Of a stretch of DNA of 64,000 bases, positions 10,901 to 19,946 are shown piece after piece; position 1 is the first letter of the stretch; each line of letters starts with the position of its first letter. Below the pieces are notes generated by a model. The model saw nothing but the letters and a program-made list of their open reading frames with translations, searched no databases and was not told the origin of the DNA. The DNA is from Echinicola salinicaeni. Lineage in GTDB: Bacteria; Bacteroidota; Bacteroidia; Cytophagales; Cyclobacteriaceae. The stretch covers positions 459,898-523,897 of the forward strand of contig NZ_JACODZ010000004.1 in assembly GCF_014280965.1 (NCBI RefSeq), read 5' to 3'. The position numbers and the translations under genes were made by a program.

Positions 10901-11926
10901 ATGAAAAAGATACCATATATATTGATAGCGATTGTCTTGATATTTTCATCTTGCGAGAATGAGGATTGGGAATTCCCGGACTTTGATTACCAAACGGTAT
11001 ACTTCGCTTACCAATTTCCTGTCCGTACGATCACTATGGGGGAGGATATTTTTGACACTTCCCTAGACAATGAAGGGAAGTTTAAATTGATGGTGACCAC
11101 CGGCGGAGTATATTCTTCTCCAAATGATGTGTCTGTGCAGATCGAGGTGGACGAATCATTGGCCGAGGGACTGTTATTTGAAGAGGGAGGAGATGAAATA
11201 GAAGTCTTGTCTTCAGAATATTATCAGTTAAGTTCTGAAACGGTGACCATACCACGTGGAGAGATTGCAGGAGGGGTTGAGGTACAGCTGACCGGGGCCT
11301 TTTTCAATGATCCTAGGGCCATAAAAAAGACCTTTGTACTACCTGTAAAGATTACTGGAGTAGCCAATGCGGACTCTGTTTTGTCTGGAGTTCCGGTGGT
11401 AGAAGACCCCAAGAGGGCCATTGCGGAAGACTGGTTCCCTGCACCCAAGGACTTTACATTGTATGCTGTTAAATACGTAAATGAATGGCACGGAAATTAT
11501 CTGCGCAGAGGAAAAGATATAATCACTGGAAAAGACGGTGTGATCATCGATGAAACCATTATTAGACATGAAGAAAATGTGGAGGATGACGAAATCAATG
11601 AGTTGCTTACCCAGTCTCTTTCTGAAGTGGTGTTTCCATTAACTCTAGCAGGGGAAGGTGGAGAAAATATTACAGCTGATCTATTGTTGACTTTTGATGA
11701 TCAGGGTAACTGCACAGTTTCTGCCGCAAATGATGGCTATACAGCATCTGGAAGTGGAAAATTCGTAAAGGATGGTGAAAAATCCAGTTGGGGAAATCAG
11801 GATAGAGATGCGGTTTACTTGGAGTATGAGATTGATTTGCCCCAAATGCAGGTGGCCTCAGTGGATACTTTGGTGCTGAGAGACCGAGGAGTAGGAATGG
11901 AGGTATTTAGTCCTGTGCTGAAATAA
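10901..11926 (+). CDS. xusE: Surface glycan-binding-type lipoprotein (XusE position, DUF1735-like)
   Basis: Lipoprotein of about 341 residues at the position occupied by xusE in conserved xylan loci. I use ATG 10901 (MKKIPYILIAIVLIFSSC) in place of the TTG at 10871, since only the shorter form has a clean lipoprotein signal. The mature protein begins CENEDWEFPDF, an acid-rich stretch typical of surface-exposed Bacteroidota lipoproteins. The N-terminal half is beta-rich (TVYFAYQFPVRTITMG, VTTGGVYSSPNDVSVQIEVD) and resembles DUF1735-type domains of glycan-binding proteins; the family label is tentative. The likely role is xylan capture beside the Sus pairs. It has no catalytic motif that I can identify. 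Confidence 0.75.
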   Translation: MKKIPYILIAIVLIFSSCENEDWEFPDFDYQTVYFAYQFPVRTITMGEDIFDTSLDNEGKFKLMVTTGGVYSSPNDVSVQIEVDESLAEGLLFEEGGDEIEVLSSEYYQLSSETVTIPRGEIAGGVEVQLTGAFFNDPRAIKKTFVLPVKITGVANADSVLSGVPVVEDPKRAIAEDWFPAPKDFTLYAVKYVNEWHGNYLRRGKDIITGKDGVIIDETIIRHEENVEDDEINELLTQSLSEVVFPLTLAGEGGENITADLLLTFDDQGNCTVSAANDGYTASGSGKFVKDGEKSSWGNQDRDAVYLEYEIDLPQMQVASVDTLVLRDRGVGMEVFSPVLK

Positions 11927-11954
11927 TCTATTGATGAATTAATCCGAGACTAAC

Positions 11955-14093
11955 ATGAAAAAAAGATATATCAATATTCTAGGCGGAGTAGCCTTGTCAT
12001 TAACGGCATCCTGTGTGGATTATGTGTCCACAGATGAATACCAGGTCGAAAAACCGGAAAGTATAGCCCTTCAAGAAGAGCTGAATTCCTATAATACCCT
12101 TAAGACATATATAGATAGTATCGCTAATCCAGATTTTATTCTTGGAGGTGCGGTGAGTCAAACTGAATATGCCGATAAGGGTGTTTTGTACCGACTGATC
12201 AATAGTAATTTCCAAGAGATCACTGCGGGATATGGTATGAAGCATGGAGCAGTGGTACAATCCGATGGAAGTCTGAGCATGGATGCCGTCAATGCCATGT
12301 ACCAAGCGGCAGCAGAGGCCGGAACTTCGATTTATGGTCATACCCTCTGTTGGCATGCCAACCAAAATGCGGGCTATTTGAATGGGCTGTTGGAGCCGCT
12401 TGTGGTGAATTCACCTGCTTTTTCCAATGAATTGGACCTGAGCGGACTTATGGCAGGAGATCTTGCTGGCTTTTCTACTAATGGTGATGTATCCATCATC
12501 GAGAATGAAGGCATGGGAGAAGGAACGTCCGCCATTAAATTGACTGCTGGTGCCAGTGTGTCTTCACCAGGAGACCTTCAGTTCGTTATCCCCGGTATTC
12601 CTTCTGAAGTAGGAAAGGAATATGAAATCGTAGCCTATATCAAATCAGATATACCAGGTGAGGGCAGAATAAGTTTTGAAGGATTGGAGAATAATGAGCC
12701 CGAGGTAGATTGGATGGGGACAGGAACGGCTTCGGCTACTTTCCAAACTTCTATGTCCTGGAAGGAAATCAGGTTTAGCCTAAGTGATTTTCAAGGAGAT
12801 TCCTTCAAATTGAAGTTTGATATGGGGTATAGCCCAGGGGTTACCTATTATTTGGATATCAATAATCTGTATGTTTTTGATCCTAATGGAGAACCTGTGA
12901 TCAATAACCTTGTGGCGGACGGAGATTTTGAATCCGGTACCGGCTGGGGAGGCTGGGGTAATGGTTCTACTCGAGGTATAACGGAAGACGGAATGGGATT
13001 TGGAGGAGAAGGCAAAGCCTTTTTTGTGACCAACCCTTCTGTTACCGGAGGCTTCTGGGAAGTACAGACCGTTTATGGATTTGCTGAGCCGCTTGAAAAT
13101 GGAGAAACCTACAAATTGAGTTTTTGGGTTAAAGGTGATGCCGAGGGAATTATCCGTCCTGAATTACAAAGCCCTAATTATTCTTCCAATGGTTTTGGCC
13201 AGGTGATGGTTACCAGGGAATGGCAGCAGGTAGAGCTGACTACAACGGCGACTGCTGATGATAGAGAACGACTTATTGTGAGTTATGGAGAATATGCTGG
13301 TACGGTGTACATTGACAATGTAGTTTTGAGCAGTGCCTCACTTTCTGGGGGAAGTACCACTTTAGTACAGAAAACGCCTGAGGAAAAAGAAGCTATCATT
13401 TCTGGAGAATTGGAAAGATGGATATCAGAGATGGTTACCAACAGTGCTGAGCATGTAAAGGCCTGGGATGTGGTCAATGAGCCAATGGATGATGGAAACC
13501 CTTACGAACTGAAAACAGGGATTGGCAAGACTGATATGGCAGCCGATGAATTCTATTGGCAGGATTATTTGGGTAAGGATTATGCTGTTCAGGCCTTTAA
13601 GTGGGCCAGGGAATATGGGAATCCTGATGACCTTCATTTTATCAATGATTATAACTTAGAATATAATCTGGATAAATGTCAGGGAATCATTGATTATGTT
13701 GCCTATTTGGAAAGCCAAGGGGCTCAGGTGGATGGCATCGGCACACAGATGCATATTGGTATTGATTCCAACAAGCAAAATATCGCAATGATGTTTGAAA
13801 TGCTGGCTGCGACTGGAAAGCTGATCAAAGTTTCTGAGCTGGATGTTAGGGTAAATTCACCTAATCCTACACCCGAAATGCTGGAACAGCAAGCTGAGAT
13901 GTATAAATATGTGGTGGATACTTATAATGAATATGTTCCGAAAGCGCAGCGCTATGGCATTACGGTATGGGGCATTACAGATAGTCCTGATGATGCCTCA
14001 TGGCTGCCAGGAGAGCGTCAGGGACTTTGGGATCTTAATTTTAACCGAAAACCAGCCTATGTTGGTTTTGTAGAAGGACTTCAAGCATTATAG
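11955..14093 (+). CDS. xyn10A: GH10 endo-1,4-beta-xylanase with two carbohydrate-binding modules inserted in the catalytic domain
   Basis: Lipoprotein endoxylanase of 712 residues (signal MKKRYINILGGVALSLTASC). The GH10 barrel starts near residue 45 and is interrupted after the HTLCWH motif by two beta-sandwich modules, about 145-310 and 312-462; the second begins NLVADGDFESG, like CBM4/CBM22. The barrel then resumes with the acid/base Glu509 in AWDVVNEPMDD and the nucleophile Glu628 in SELDVRV (SELD where most relatives have TELD). This interrupted architecture is the known signature of the xylanase at the end of xus operons. It probably cuts xylan at the cell surface to feed the two Sus importers. 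A strong terminator follows directly. Confidence 0.93.
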   Translation: MKKRYINILGGVALSLTASCVDYVSTDEYQVEKPESIALQEELNSYNTLKTYIDSIANPDFILGGAVSQTEYADKGVLYRLINSNFQEITAGYGMKHGAVVQSDGSLSMDAVNAMYQAAAEAGTSIYGHTLCWHANQNAGYLNGLLEPLVVNSPAFSNELDLSGLMAGDLAGFSTNGDVSIIENEGMGEGTSAIKLTAGASVSSPGDLQFVIPGIPSEVGKEYEIVAYIKSDIPGEGRISFEGLENNEPEVDWMGTGTASATFQTSMSWKEIRFSLSDFQGDSFKLKFDMGYSPGVTYYLDINNLYVFDPNGEPVINNLVADGDFESGTGWGGWGNGSTRGITEDGMGFGGEGKAFFVTNPSVTGGFWEVQTVYGFAEPLENGETYKLSFWVKGDAEGIIRPELQSPNYSSNGFGQVMVTREWQQVELTTTATADDRERLIVSYGEYAGTVYIDNVVLSSASLSGGSTTLVQKTPEEKEAIISGELERWISEMVTNSAEHVKAWDVVNEPMDDGNPYELKTGIGKTDMAADEFYWQDYLGKDYAVQAFKWAREYGNPDDLHFINDYNLEYNLDKCQGIIDYVAYLESQGAQVDGIGTQMHIGIDSNKQNIAMMFEMLAATGKLIKVSELDVRVNSPNPTPEMLEQQAEMYKYVVDTYNEYVPKAQRYGITVWGITDSPDDASWLPGERQGLWDLNFNRKPAYVGFVEGLQAL

Positions 14094-14103
14094 ATAGGGG
14101 TTG

Positions 14104-14144
14104 AGCCGGTGATAAGCCTCTTGGCTATCACTGGCTTTTTTTTT
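14104..14144 (+). terminator. Rho-independent terminator after xyn10A
   Basis: An 11-base-pair stem (AGCCGGTGATA at 14104-14114 with TATCACTGGCT at 14126-14136, one G-U pair) is followed by nine T residues. It lies 11 bases after the xyn10A stop codon and closes the six-gene xus transcription unit. Confidence 0.88.
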
Positions 14145-14170
14145 CTGTCATAAATTAGACTTTGCTTCCT

Positions 14171-15427
14171 ATGAATATAAAAAATGCCACTTATGTGGGC
14201 GGAATTATCATGTTGTGGCTTTTTTTTGGGTGTAGCACGACCGATGACCCTTTTCCAGATCAGAAGGAAAAGGAAGAAGAGGATGAAGTTTTAGCCATCT
14301 CTTGGCCCAAGCCGATACAGCCATTACATGTAGAAGGTAGGTTTTTGAAGGATCCCTGTGGTAATTCTGTGAACCTTCATGGAGTGGCCATGACCCCAAG
14401 CCCCTGGTTCAACGGGGGACATGTAGGGGAATGGCGATGGAATAATTATGATGTGGACGCTTGTCTGTCTTATAACAAGTCTGTGATGGACAAGTTCTCT
14501 TCTGGAGATGAGGAGGGCTGGTACCTGAATTATGTTCGTTTGCATATCGATCCTTATTGGTCCAATACACCGGGGGAACCTATTCCGGAAAATGATATTT
14601 CACGATTTGATTTTGATCGTTTTGTCACCGCTGTGGACGAGGTCATTGTGCCCTTGATTGATCATGCCAAAACAAGAGGAATGTATATCATTCTTAGGCC
14701 TCCAGGGGTTTGCCCTCATCAAATTGCTAAGGGAGACGAGTATCATAAATACCTGATGACGATTTGGGACCATCTTTCCCAACATCCAAACCTTAAAAAT
14801 GCAGAACATGTGATGTTTGAATTGGCCAATGAGCCAGTACATATATTGGGTACAAATGGTGAATATGGCAGCGATACGCCCGCCCATTACGAAGCCTTAA
14901 ATCAGTTCTTTCAGCCTATAGTGGATAAGATTAGGGAGAATGGTGCGGAAAACATTCTTTGGATACCCGGTTCAGGATATCAGTCCCATTATCGGGGTTA
15001 TGGAGATTATCCCATTGAGGGAGAAAATATCGGCTATGCCGTGCACTTGTATCCCGGCTATTGGGGCCAGGATCTCAATGATCCCACAGTTCTTCGAGAG
15101 CAGTGGGAAAGAAATTTCAAACCTGTTGCTGATTTTGCGCCAATAGCGGTAACGGAAATCGATTGGGCTCCTGAGCAATATGGTGTATGGGGCAAAGGGG
15201 GCATTACCGGTGTAGCCAATGGCTGGGGCTTTGGCGCCAATTTTAAGTTGTTGGCAGATGAAACGGGCAATGTCAGTTGGAACCTACTATCCCCGGAAAA
15301 CCTGATCGACAGGGGAGATCCGGAGGGAGGTATTGCTTATGATGCTGACCCGGATGCCTGCGCCAAACCGGTAAATGAGTGGTTTAGGGAATATGCTAAT
15401 GAAATGAAAATATGTGCAGGAGAATAA
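14171..15427 (+). CDS. GH5-type cellulase-family glycoside hydrolase lipoprotein
   Basis: Secreted lipoprotein of 418 residues with a TIM-barrel of glycoside hydrolase family 5. Start chosen at ATG 14171 (MNIKNATYVGGIIMLWLFFGC) over a TTG nine bases upstream. Family evidence: the N-terminal substrate-lining motif NLHGVAMTPS, ILRPPGVC, the acid/base Glu221 in FELANEPVH, HLYPGYW, and the nucleophile Glu329 in VTEIDWAP. The mature N-terminus (CSTTDDPFPDQKEKEEEDE) is highly acidic, which suggests surface display. GH5 includes xylanases, glucanases and mannanases; in this position an endo-acting enzyme on xylan or mixed hemicellulose is likely, but the subfamily is not resolved. Confidence 0.82.
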   Translation: MNIKNATYVGGIIMLWLFFGCSTTDDPFPDQKEKEEEDEVLAISWPKPIQPLHVEGRFLKDPCGNSVNLHGVAMTPSPWFNGGHVGEWRWNNYDVDACLSYNKSVMDKFSSGDEEGWYLNYVRLHIDPYWSNTPGEPIPENDISRFDFDRFVTAVDEVIVPLIDHAKTRGMYIILRPPGVCPHQIAKGDEYHKYLMTIWDHLSQHPNLKNAEHVMFELANEPVHILGTNGEYGSDTPAHYEALNQFFQPIVDKIRENGAENILWIPGSGYQSHYRGYGDYPIEGENIGYAVHLYPGYWGQDLNDPTVLREQWERNFKPVADFAPIAVTEIDWAPEQYGVWGKGGITGVANGWGFGANFKLLADETGNVSWNLLSPENLIDRGDPEGGIAYDADPDACAKPVNEWFREYANEMKICAGE

Positions 15428-15454
15428 AACCTTAATAATATTAAATTACATAAA

Positions 15455-16612
15455 ATGAGCATTCAAGTTATTCAAAAGCGATTAGGCTTTATACTTATTT
15501 GGGGAGTGTTAGTGGCGGTCTGTTCCTGCAGTACTTCAGGAGAATCTCTAAAAACCACTCCTGCAGCTTTAAAAACTGCTTTTCAAGAGAAGTTTGTAAT
15601 GGGTACAGCACTAAATGCATGGCAAATAACCGGTAGGGATACCTCCTCTATTCAAATTGCAAAAGAACATTTCAGCGGCATTGTTGCTGAAAATATTATG
15701 AAAAGCGGTCGGATACAGCAGCGTGAGGGAGAGTTTAATTTTGAACTGGCTGATCAGTTTGTGGAATTTGGGGAGGAAAACAATATGCAGATCCATGGCC
15801 ATACGCTTATTTGGCATTCTCAGGCTCCCAGATGGTTCTTTACCGATGAAGAAGGGAATGAGGTGTCACCAGAATTGCTGACTGAGCGAATGCGCAAGCA
15901 CATCTATACTGTAGTAGGGCGTTATAAAGGTCGGGTGCATTCCTGGGATGTGGTCAATGAGGCCATATTGGATGATGGAAGCTATAGAAAGAGCAAGTTT
16001 TATCAAATTTTAGGCAAGGACTTTATCAAACTGGCCTTTCAGTTTGCTCATGAAGCTGATCCGGATGCAGAACTGTATTATAATGATTTTTCTATGTCCC
16101 AAGCAGGTAAACGGGAAGGTGTGGTCAAGATGGTAAAAGAACTTCAAGAGGAAGGTATTCGAATAGATGGCATAGGTATGCAGGGACATATCAGCTTAGA
16201 ACATCCGGAAATTGAAGCGTTCGAAAAGAGCATGCTCGCCTTTTCTGATTTAGGAGTGCAGGTCATGGTTACCGAATTGGATCTTTCTGTGCTTCCTTCC
16301 CCATGGAGAAATAGGGAAGCGGGAGCCAATATTTCGGATAATGCGGATTATGAGGACAAGATGAATCCCTATCCAGACGGAATGCCGGATAGTGTGGCAC
16401 AGGCTTTTGATAAACGATACTTGGAATTTTTTGAGCTTTTCCTGAAACACCAGGATAAGGTTTCCAGGGTTACCCTATGGGGGATAAATGATGGTAATTC
16501 TTGGAAAAACAATTGGCCGGTAAGAGGGAGGACAGATTATCCCTTACTCTTTGACCGGGAAAATAAAGCAAAACCCATAGTGGGAAAGCTTATAGAACTA
16601 GCCAAGCAGTAA
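15455..16612 (+). CDS. GH10 endo-1,4-beta-xylanase lipoprotein
   Basis: Single-domain GH10 xylanase of 385 residues with lipoprotein signal MSIQVIQKRLGFILIWGVLVAVCSC. Core motifs: ENIMKSGRIQ, HGHTLIWHSQAP, acid/base Glu169 in WDVVNEAILDDG, YYNDFSMSQAGKR, GIGMQGHIS, nucleophile Glu274 in VTELDLSVLP, and LWGINDGNSW near the end. It lacks binding modules, so probably trims soluble or periplasmic xylo-oligosaccharides or works on surface-bound chains. It lies 27 bases after the GH5 gene and its stop codon abuts the disturbed 5' region of the next GH43 gene. Confidence 0.93.
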   Translation: MSIQVIQKRLGFILIWGVLVAVCSCSTSGESLKTTPAALKTAFQEKFVMGTALNAWQITGRDTSSIQIAKEHFSGIVAENIMKSGRIQQREGEFNFELADQFVEFGEENNMQIHGHTLIWHSQAPRWFFTDEEGNEVSPELLTERMRKHIYTVVGRYKGRVHSWDVVNEAILDDGSYRKSKFYQILGKDFIKLAFQFAHEADPDAELYYNDFSMSQAGKREGVVKMVKELQEEGIRIDGIGMQGHISLEHPEIEAFEKSMLAFSDLGVQVMVTELDLSVLPSPWRNREAGANISDNADYEDKMNPYPDGMPDSVAQAFDKRYLEFFELFLKHQDKVSRVTLWGINDGNSWKNNWPVRGRTDYPLLFDRENKAKPIVGKLIELAKQ

Positions 16613-16636
16613 ATGTTAAACAGGAGCAACTATCAA

Positions 16637-16870
16637 ATGAAACGAAGAAGTAAACTCAACTCGACCTACCAAAATGTCCACGATAGCCATCGGGGCAGGC
16701 TCCCGATAGTCATGCGGGACAGGTTATTCCAAGCCTGTCTACCGACAAAGGTAGAGCTTGGTGTGGGATTGCGGGAAGAAAGCCGTGGGCATCTTATAAA
16801 AGGGAGATGGCCACACCCTTTTTCCTACACTTATCCAAGCGCAAAAGGGTTCGCAATGACGTTAGTAACC
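16637..16870. repeat. Probable repeat insertion in the 5' end of a GH43 gene
   Basis: Between a short in-frame beginning (MKRRSKLNS at 16637) and the signal-peptide region of the next GH43 lies DNA unlike its neighbours. It holds ATCGGG-GCAGGCT-CCCGAT hairpin arms, GCGGGACAGG, GGGATTGCGGGA and TTCGCAATGACG. These GC-richer palindromic motifs look like dispersed intergenic repeats of Cytophagales, and CCCGAT/GGGACAGG also occurs in the repeat at 39186-39244. The insert stays open in the GH43 frame. Exact borders are not certain. Confidence 0.5.
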
Positions 16871-18463
16871 CCATTTCTCTTCTTTTTAAATCGAACTCGG
16901 GTAAGTAGTTTACTGACGACCTTGGCCTTACTGATGGCCGTATTGAACGGCCAAGTGGTACAAGCACAGGATCAAGGCGCAAAAAACCCTATCATTCATG
17001 CGGATGTACCGGATATGTCCATGATTCGAGTTGGTGATACTTATTATATGAGTAGCACCACGATGCACATGAATCCTGGTGTTCCGGTCATGAAGTCAAA
17101 GGATTTGTCCAATTGGGAATTGATTAATTATGCTTATGATCAATTGGGAGAAGTAGATGCCCTCAACATGGAAAATGGGAAAGATGCATATGGGGCTGGC
17201 TCTTGGGCAAGCTGTTTGAGGTTTCATGAAGGGACTTATTACCTCAGTACTTTTTCTTCCACCACAGGTAAGACTTATATTTTTACTACTAAGGATTTAG
17301 AAAAGGGGACATGGAAGTCGCATTCTTTTTCTCCTTCCTATCATGACCATACTTTATTTTTTGATGAGGATGGTAAAATTTATATGATATGGGGGGGAGG
17401 AAAGCTCCATATGGTAGAGTTAAAATCGGATTTATCAGGAGTCAAGCCCGGTACGGAAAGGGTGTTGATAGAAAATGCCACTGCTCCATCTGGGCCCAAT
17501 GTGATGCTCCCGGCAGAAGGATCACAATTGTTCAAGATAAACGGAAAGTATTACCTCTTCAATATCTCTTGGCCCCAAGGGGGGATGCGTACGGTCATTG
17601 TCCATAGAGCTGATCAGATCACTGGACCCTATGAGGGAAAGGTCATGTTGCAGGATAAAGGGGTGGCTCAAGGAGGTTTGATCGATACTCCAAGTGGAGA
17701 GTGGTATGCTTATCTTTTCCGTGACAATGGAGCTGTTGGAAGAATACCCTATCTGGTACCAGTGGAATGGAAAAATGGCTGGCCAGTACTGGGAGAGGAA
17801 GGGAAGGTGCCAGATCAGTTGGATCTTCCTATCAATGGAAGCCTGATTCCTGGTATTGTTGCTTCAGACGATTTTGACCGGAAAAGGAAAGACGAGGACT
17901 TGCCTTTGGTCTGGCAGTGGAACCATAACCCCGATCCGGCCTATTGGTCAGTTAGGGAAAGAAAAGGATACCTGCGCTTAACCACTGCAAGGGTGGATGC
18001 TTCTCTTATCGAAGCTAAAAATACTCTGACCCAGCGGACCATAGGCCCAAAATGTACAGGTGTCACCAAAATTGATTTATCAGGGATGAAGGATGGGGAC
18101 TTCGCTGGCCTTGCATTGCTCCAGAAACTTTATGGACAGTTAGGAGTGAAAGATGAGAATGGCCAAAAGGTGTTAGTGATGATCAATGCAGGTTCCGGAG
18201 AGGCTATAGAAATTGAACGAGTCCCACTCAACACAAAGTCTGTTTACCTGAAAGCTATTTGTGATTTTACCGATCGCCGTGATGAAGCCAATTTCTTTTA
18301 CAGCCTTGATGGCAAAGATTGGAAGACTATCGGGTCGACCCTTCACATGAAGTATACGTTGCCCCATTTTATGGGCTATCGTTTTGCCTTGTTCAATTAT
18401 GCGACCAAATCACCGGGAGGCCATGTAGACTTCGATTACTTTCATATTACTGACCAACCCTAA
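16856..18463 (+). CDS. GH43 (subfamily 12-like) beta-xylosidase/arabinofuranosidase with C-terminal beta-sandwich
   Basis: Secreted five-bladed propeller hydrolase of about 535 residues. The open frame reaches back to 16613, but residues encoded before 16856 look like repeat DNA; from ATG 16856 there is a plausible signal peptide (SSLLTTLALLMAVL, cleavage near VVQAQ). Motifs: IHADVPDMSMIRVGDTYYM with the base Asp, YHDHTLFFDEDGKIYMIW with the second acid, and PAEGSQLFKINGKYYLF with the general acid Glu. The C-terminal region (about 310-535) is a DUF1349/GH43_C2-like concanavalin fold common in this subfamily. Activity on arabinose or xylose residues of xylan is inferred. The true start needs protein or transcript data. 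Confidence 0.83.
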   Translation: MTLVTPFLFFLNRTRVSSLLTTLALLMAVLNGQVVQAQDQGAKNPIIHADVPDMSMIRVGDTYYMSSTTMHMNPGVPVMKSKDLSNWELINYAYDQLGEVDALNMENGKDAYGAGSWASCLRFHEGTYYLSTFSSTTGKTYIFTTKDLEKGTWKSHSFSPSYHDHTLFFDEDGKIYMIWGGGKLHMVELKSDLSGVKPGTERVLIENATAPSGPNVMLPAEGSQLFKINGKYYLFNISWPQGGMRTVIVHRADQITGPYEGKVMLQDKGVAQGGLIDTPSGEWYAYLFRDNGAVGRIPYLVPVEWKNGWPVLGEEGKVPDQLDLPINGSLIPGIVASDDFDRKRKDEDLPLVWQWNHNPDPAYWSVRERKGYLRLTTARVDASLIEAKNTLTQRTIGPKCTGVTKIDLSGMKDGDFAGLALLQKLYGQLGVKDENGQKVLVMINAGSGEAIEIERVPLNTKSVYLKAICDFTDRRDEANFFYSLDGKDWKTIGSTLHMKYTLPHFMGYRFALFNYATKSPGGHVDFDYFHITDQP

Positions 18464-18477
18464 CCAGATTTATTCAA

Positions 18478-19863
18478 ATGCCTAAAATATCCTATAATAA
18501 AAACTACTCCATCCTAATAGCCCTTTTTGTCCTTTGGACAGGAATTTCCAAGGCCCAGAATCCTTTGGTCAAGGACCAATTCACAGCAGATCCATCTGCC
18601 ATGGTAGTAGGGGGTAAGGTTTACGTTTATCCTTCACATGATGTTTATTGGGAGGAAAATAACGGTAGGGAAAATTGGTTCTGCATGCAAGATTATCATG
18701 TGTTTTCATCCGAGAACCTCACCGATTGGACGGATCATGGAGTTATCCTTCGTCAAGAGAATGTCCCTTGGGGAAATCCCACCGCCAACAGCATGTGGGC
18801 ACCAGACTGTATTGAAAGAAATGGAAAATATTATTTCTATTTTCCTGATCATAGCAATGCATCCAGTGTGAATGGGGAAGGTTTTACCATTGGGGTGGCT
18901 GTGGCGGACCATCCAGAAGGTCCATTTGTCCCCCAAGAAGAGCCGATAAAAGGAGTAAAGGGAATAGATCCGAATGTGTTCATTGATGATGATGGCCAGG
19001 CTTATCTCTATTGGTCTCAAGGCCATATTTATGGAGCAAAACTCAAGGAAAATATGCTTGAGCTGGCTGCTTCGCCTGTGATTTTACAAGAGCTTCCGAG
19101 CAAAGGCCTTAAAGAGGGACCTTATATGTTCAAAAGAAATAGTAACTATTACCTTACCTATCCTCATGTGGAAAATAGGACTGAGAGGCTCGAATATGCA
19201 TTAGGAGAGAATCCTTTGGGGCCTTTTGAATTTAAAGGGGTGATTATGGATGAGTCCCTTACAGGCTGCTGGACCAACCATCATTCGATCATCAGTTTTA
19301 AAGGACAACATTATCTGTTCTACCACCATAATGATTATTCTCCTGATTTTGATAAAAATAGGTCTATAAGGGCTGATAGTTTGTTTTTTGAAGCAGATGG
19401 AAGTATTCGAAAGGTAGTGCCCAGCCTTCGGGGCATAGGATTGAGCAGTGCTTTTGAGAAAGTCCATCTGGATCGTTATAGTGAGCTCAGTGAAACCGGG
19501 GCGACTATTGGCTTTATGGATGAAGAAAATCCATTTCTAGGCTGGAAAATCATATTGGAAAATGATAAAGGTTGGATTAAATATGATGCGGTGGATTTTG
19601 GAGAGGTAAATGCCCTAAGTATGACCTGGAGGGTTAGGGCTCCTCAAGGCGGAAAAGCTCAAATCAGGCAAGTAAGTAAAGAGGGACAGTTAATCAGTGA
19701 GGTAGAGTTGGTGAAGAATGAAGAATGGCAATCCATTACGGTTCCGCTGGCTTATAGGCCTTTGGGGATTCAGGATTTGGTTTTGCAAGGAAGTGAAGCA
19801 GTAGAAGTGGATTGGGTAAGGTGGGAAATGCCCAAAGAACGAAAGGGGGAATTATCGGAGTAA
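18478..19863 (+). CDS. GH43 glycosidase with C-terminal CBM6-like domain
   Basis: Secreted enzyme of 461 residues (signal MPKISYNKNYSILIALFVLWTGISKAQ). The GH43 triad is visible: base Asp in QFTADPSAMV, Asp in [18 protein letters not shown], and acid Glu in LKEGPYMFKR. MWAPDCIERNGKYYFYFP is a typical second-blade motif. The C-terminal 130 residues (WKIILENDKGWIKYDAVDFGEV to VEVDWVRW) form a beta-sandwich of CBM6 type. It resembles arabinoxylan-active GH43 enzymes; whether it removes arabinose or xylose cannot be decided. It starts 14 bases after the previous GH43 and is followed by a structured repeat. Confidence 0.87.
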   Translation: MPKISYNKNYSILIALFVLWTGISKAQNPLVKDQFTADPSAMVVGGKVYVYPSHDVYWEENNGRENWFCMQDYHVFSSENLTDWTDHGVILRQENVPWGNPTANSMWAPDCIERNGKYYFYFPDHSNASSVNGEGFTIGVAVADHPEGPFVPQEEPIKGVKGIDPNVFIDDDGQAYLYWSQGHIYGAKLKENMLELAASPVILQELPSKGLKEGPYMFKRNSNYYLTYPHVENRTERLEYALGENPLGPFEFKGVIMDESLTGCWTNHHSIISFKGQHYLFYHHNDYSPDFDKNRSIRADSLFFEADGSIRKVVPSLRGIGLSSAFEKVHLDRYSELSETGATIGFMDEENPFLGWKIILENDKGWIKYDAVDFGEVNALSMTWRVRAPQGGKAQIRQVSKEGQLISEVELVKNEEWQSITVPLAYRPLGIQDLVLQGSEAVEVDWVRWEMPKERKGELSE

Positions 19864-19946
19864 AGTGGATATATAGCTGAGTATGAATGTTGACAAGCTT
19901 GTATGTAGAAGGATGTTCTTTTCATTTTGCTCTAATTCTGGTTATT

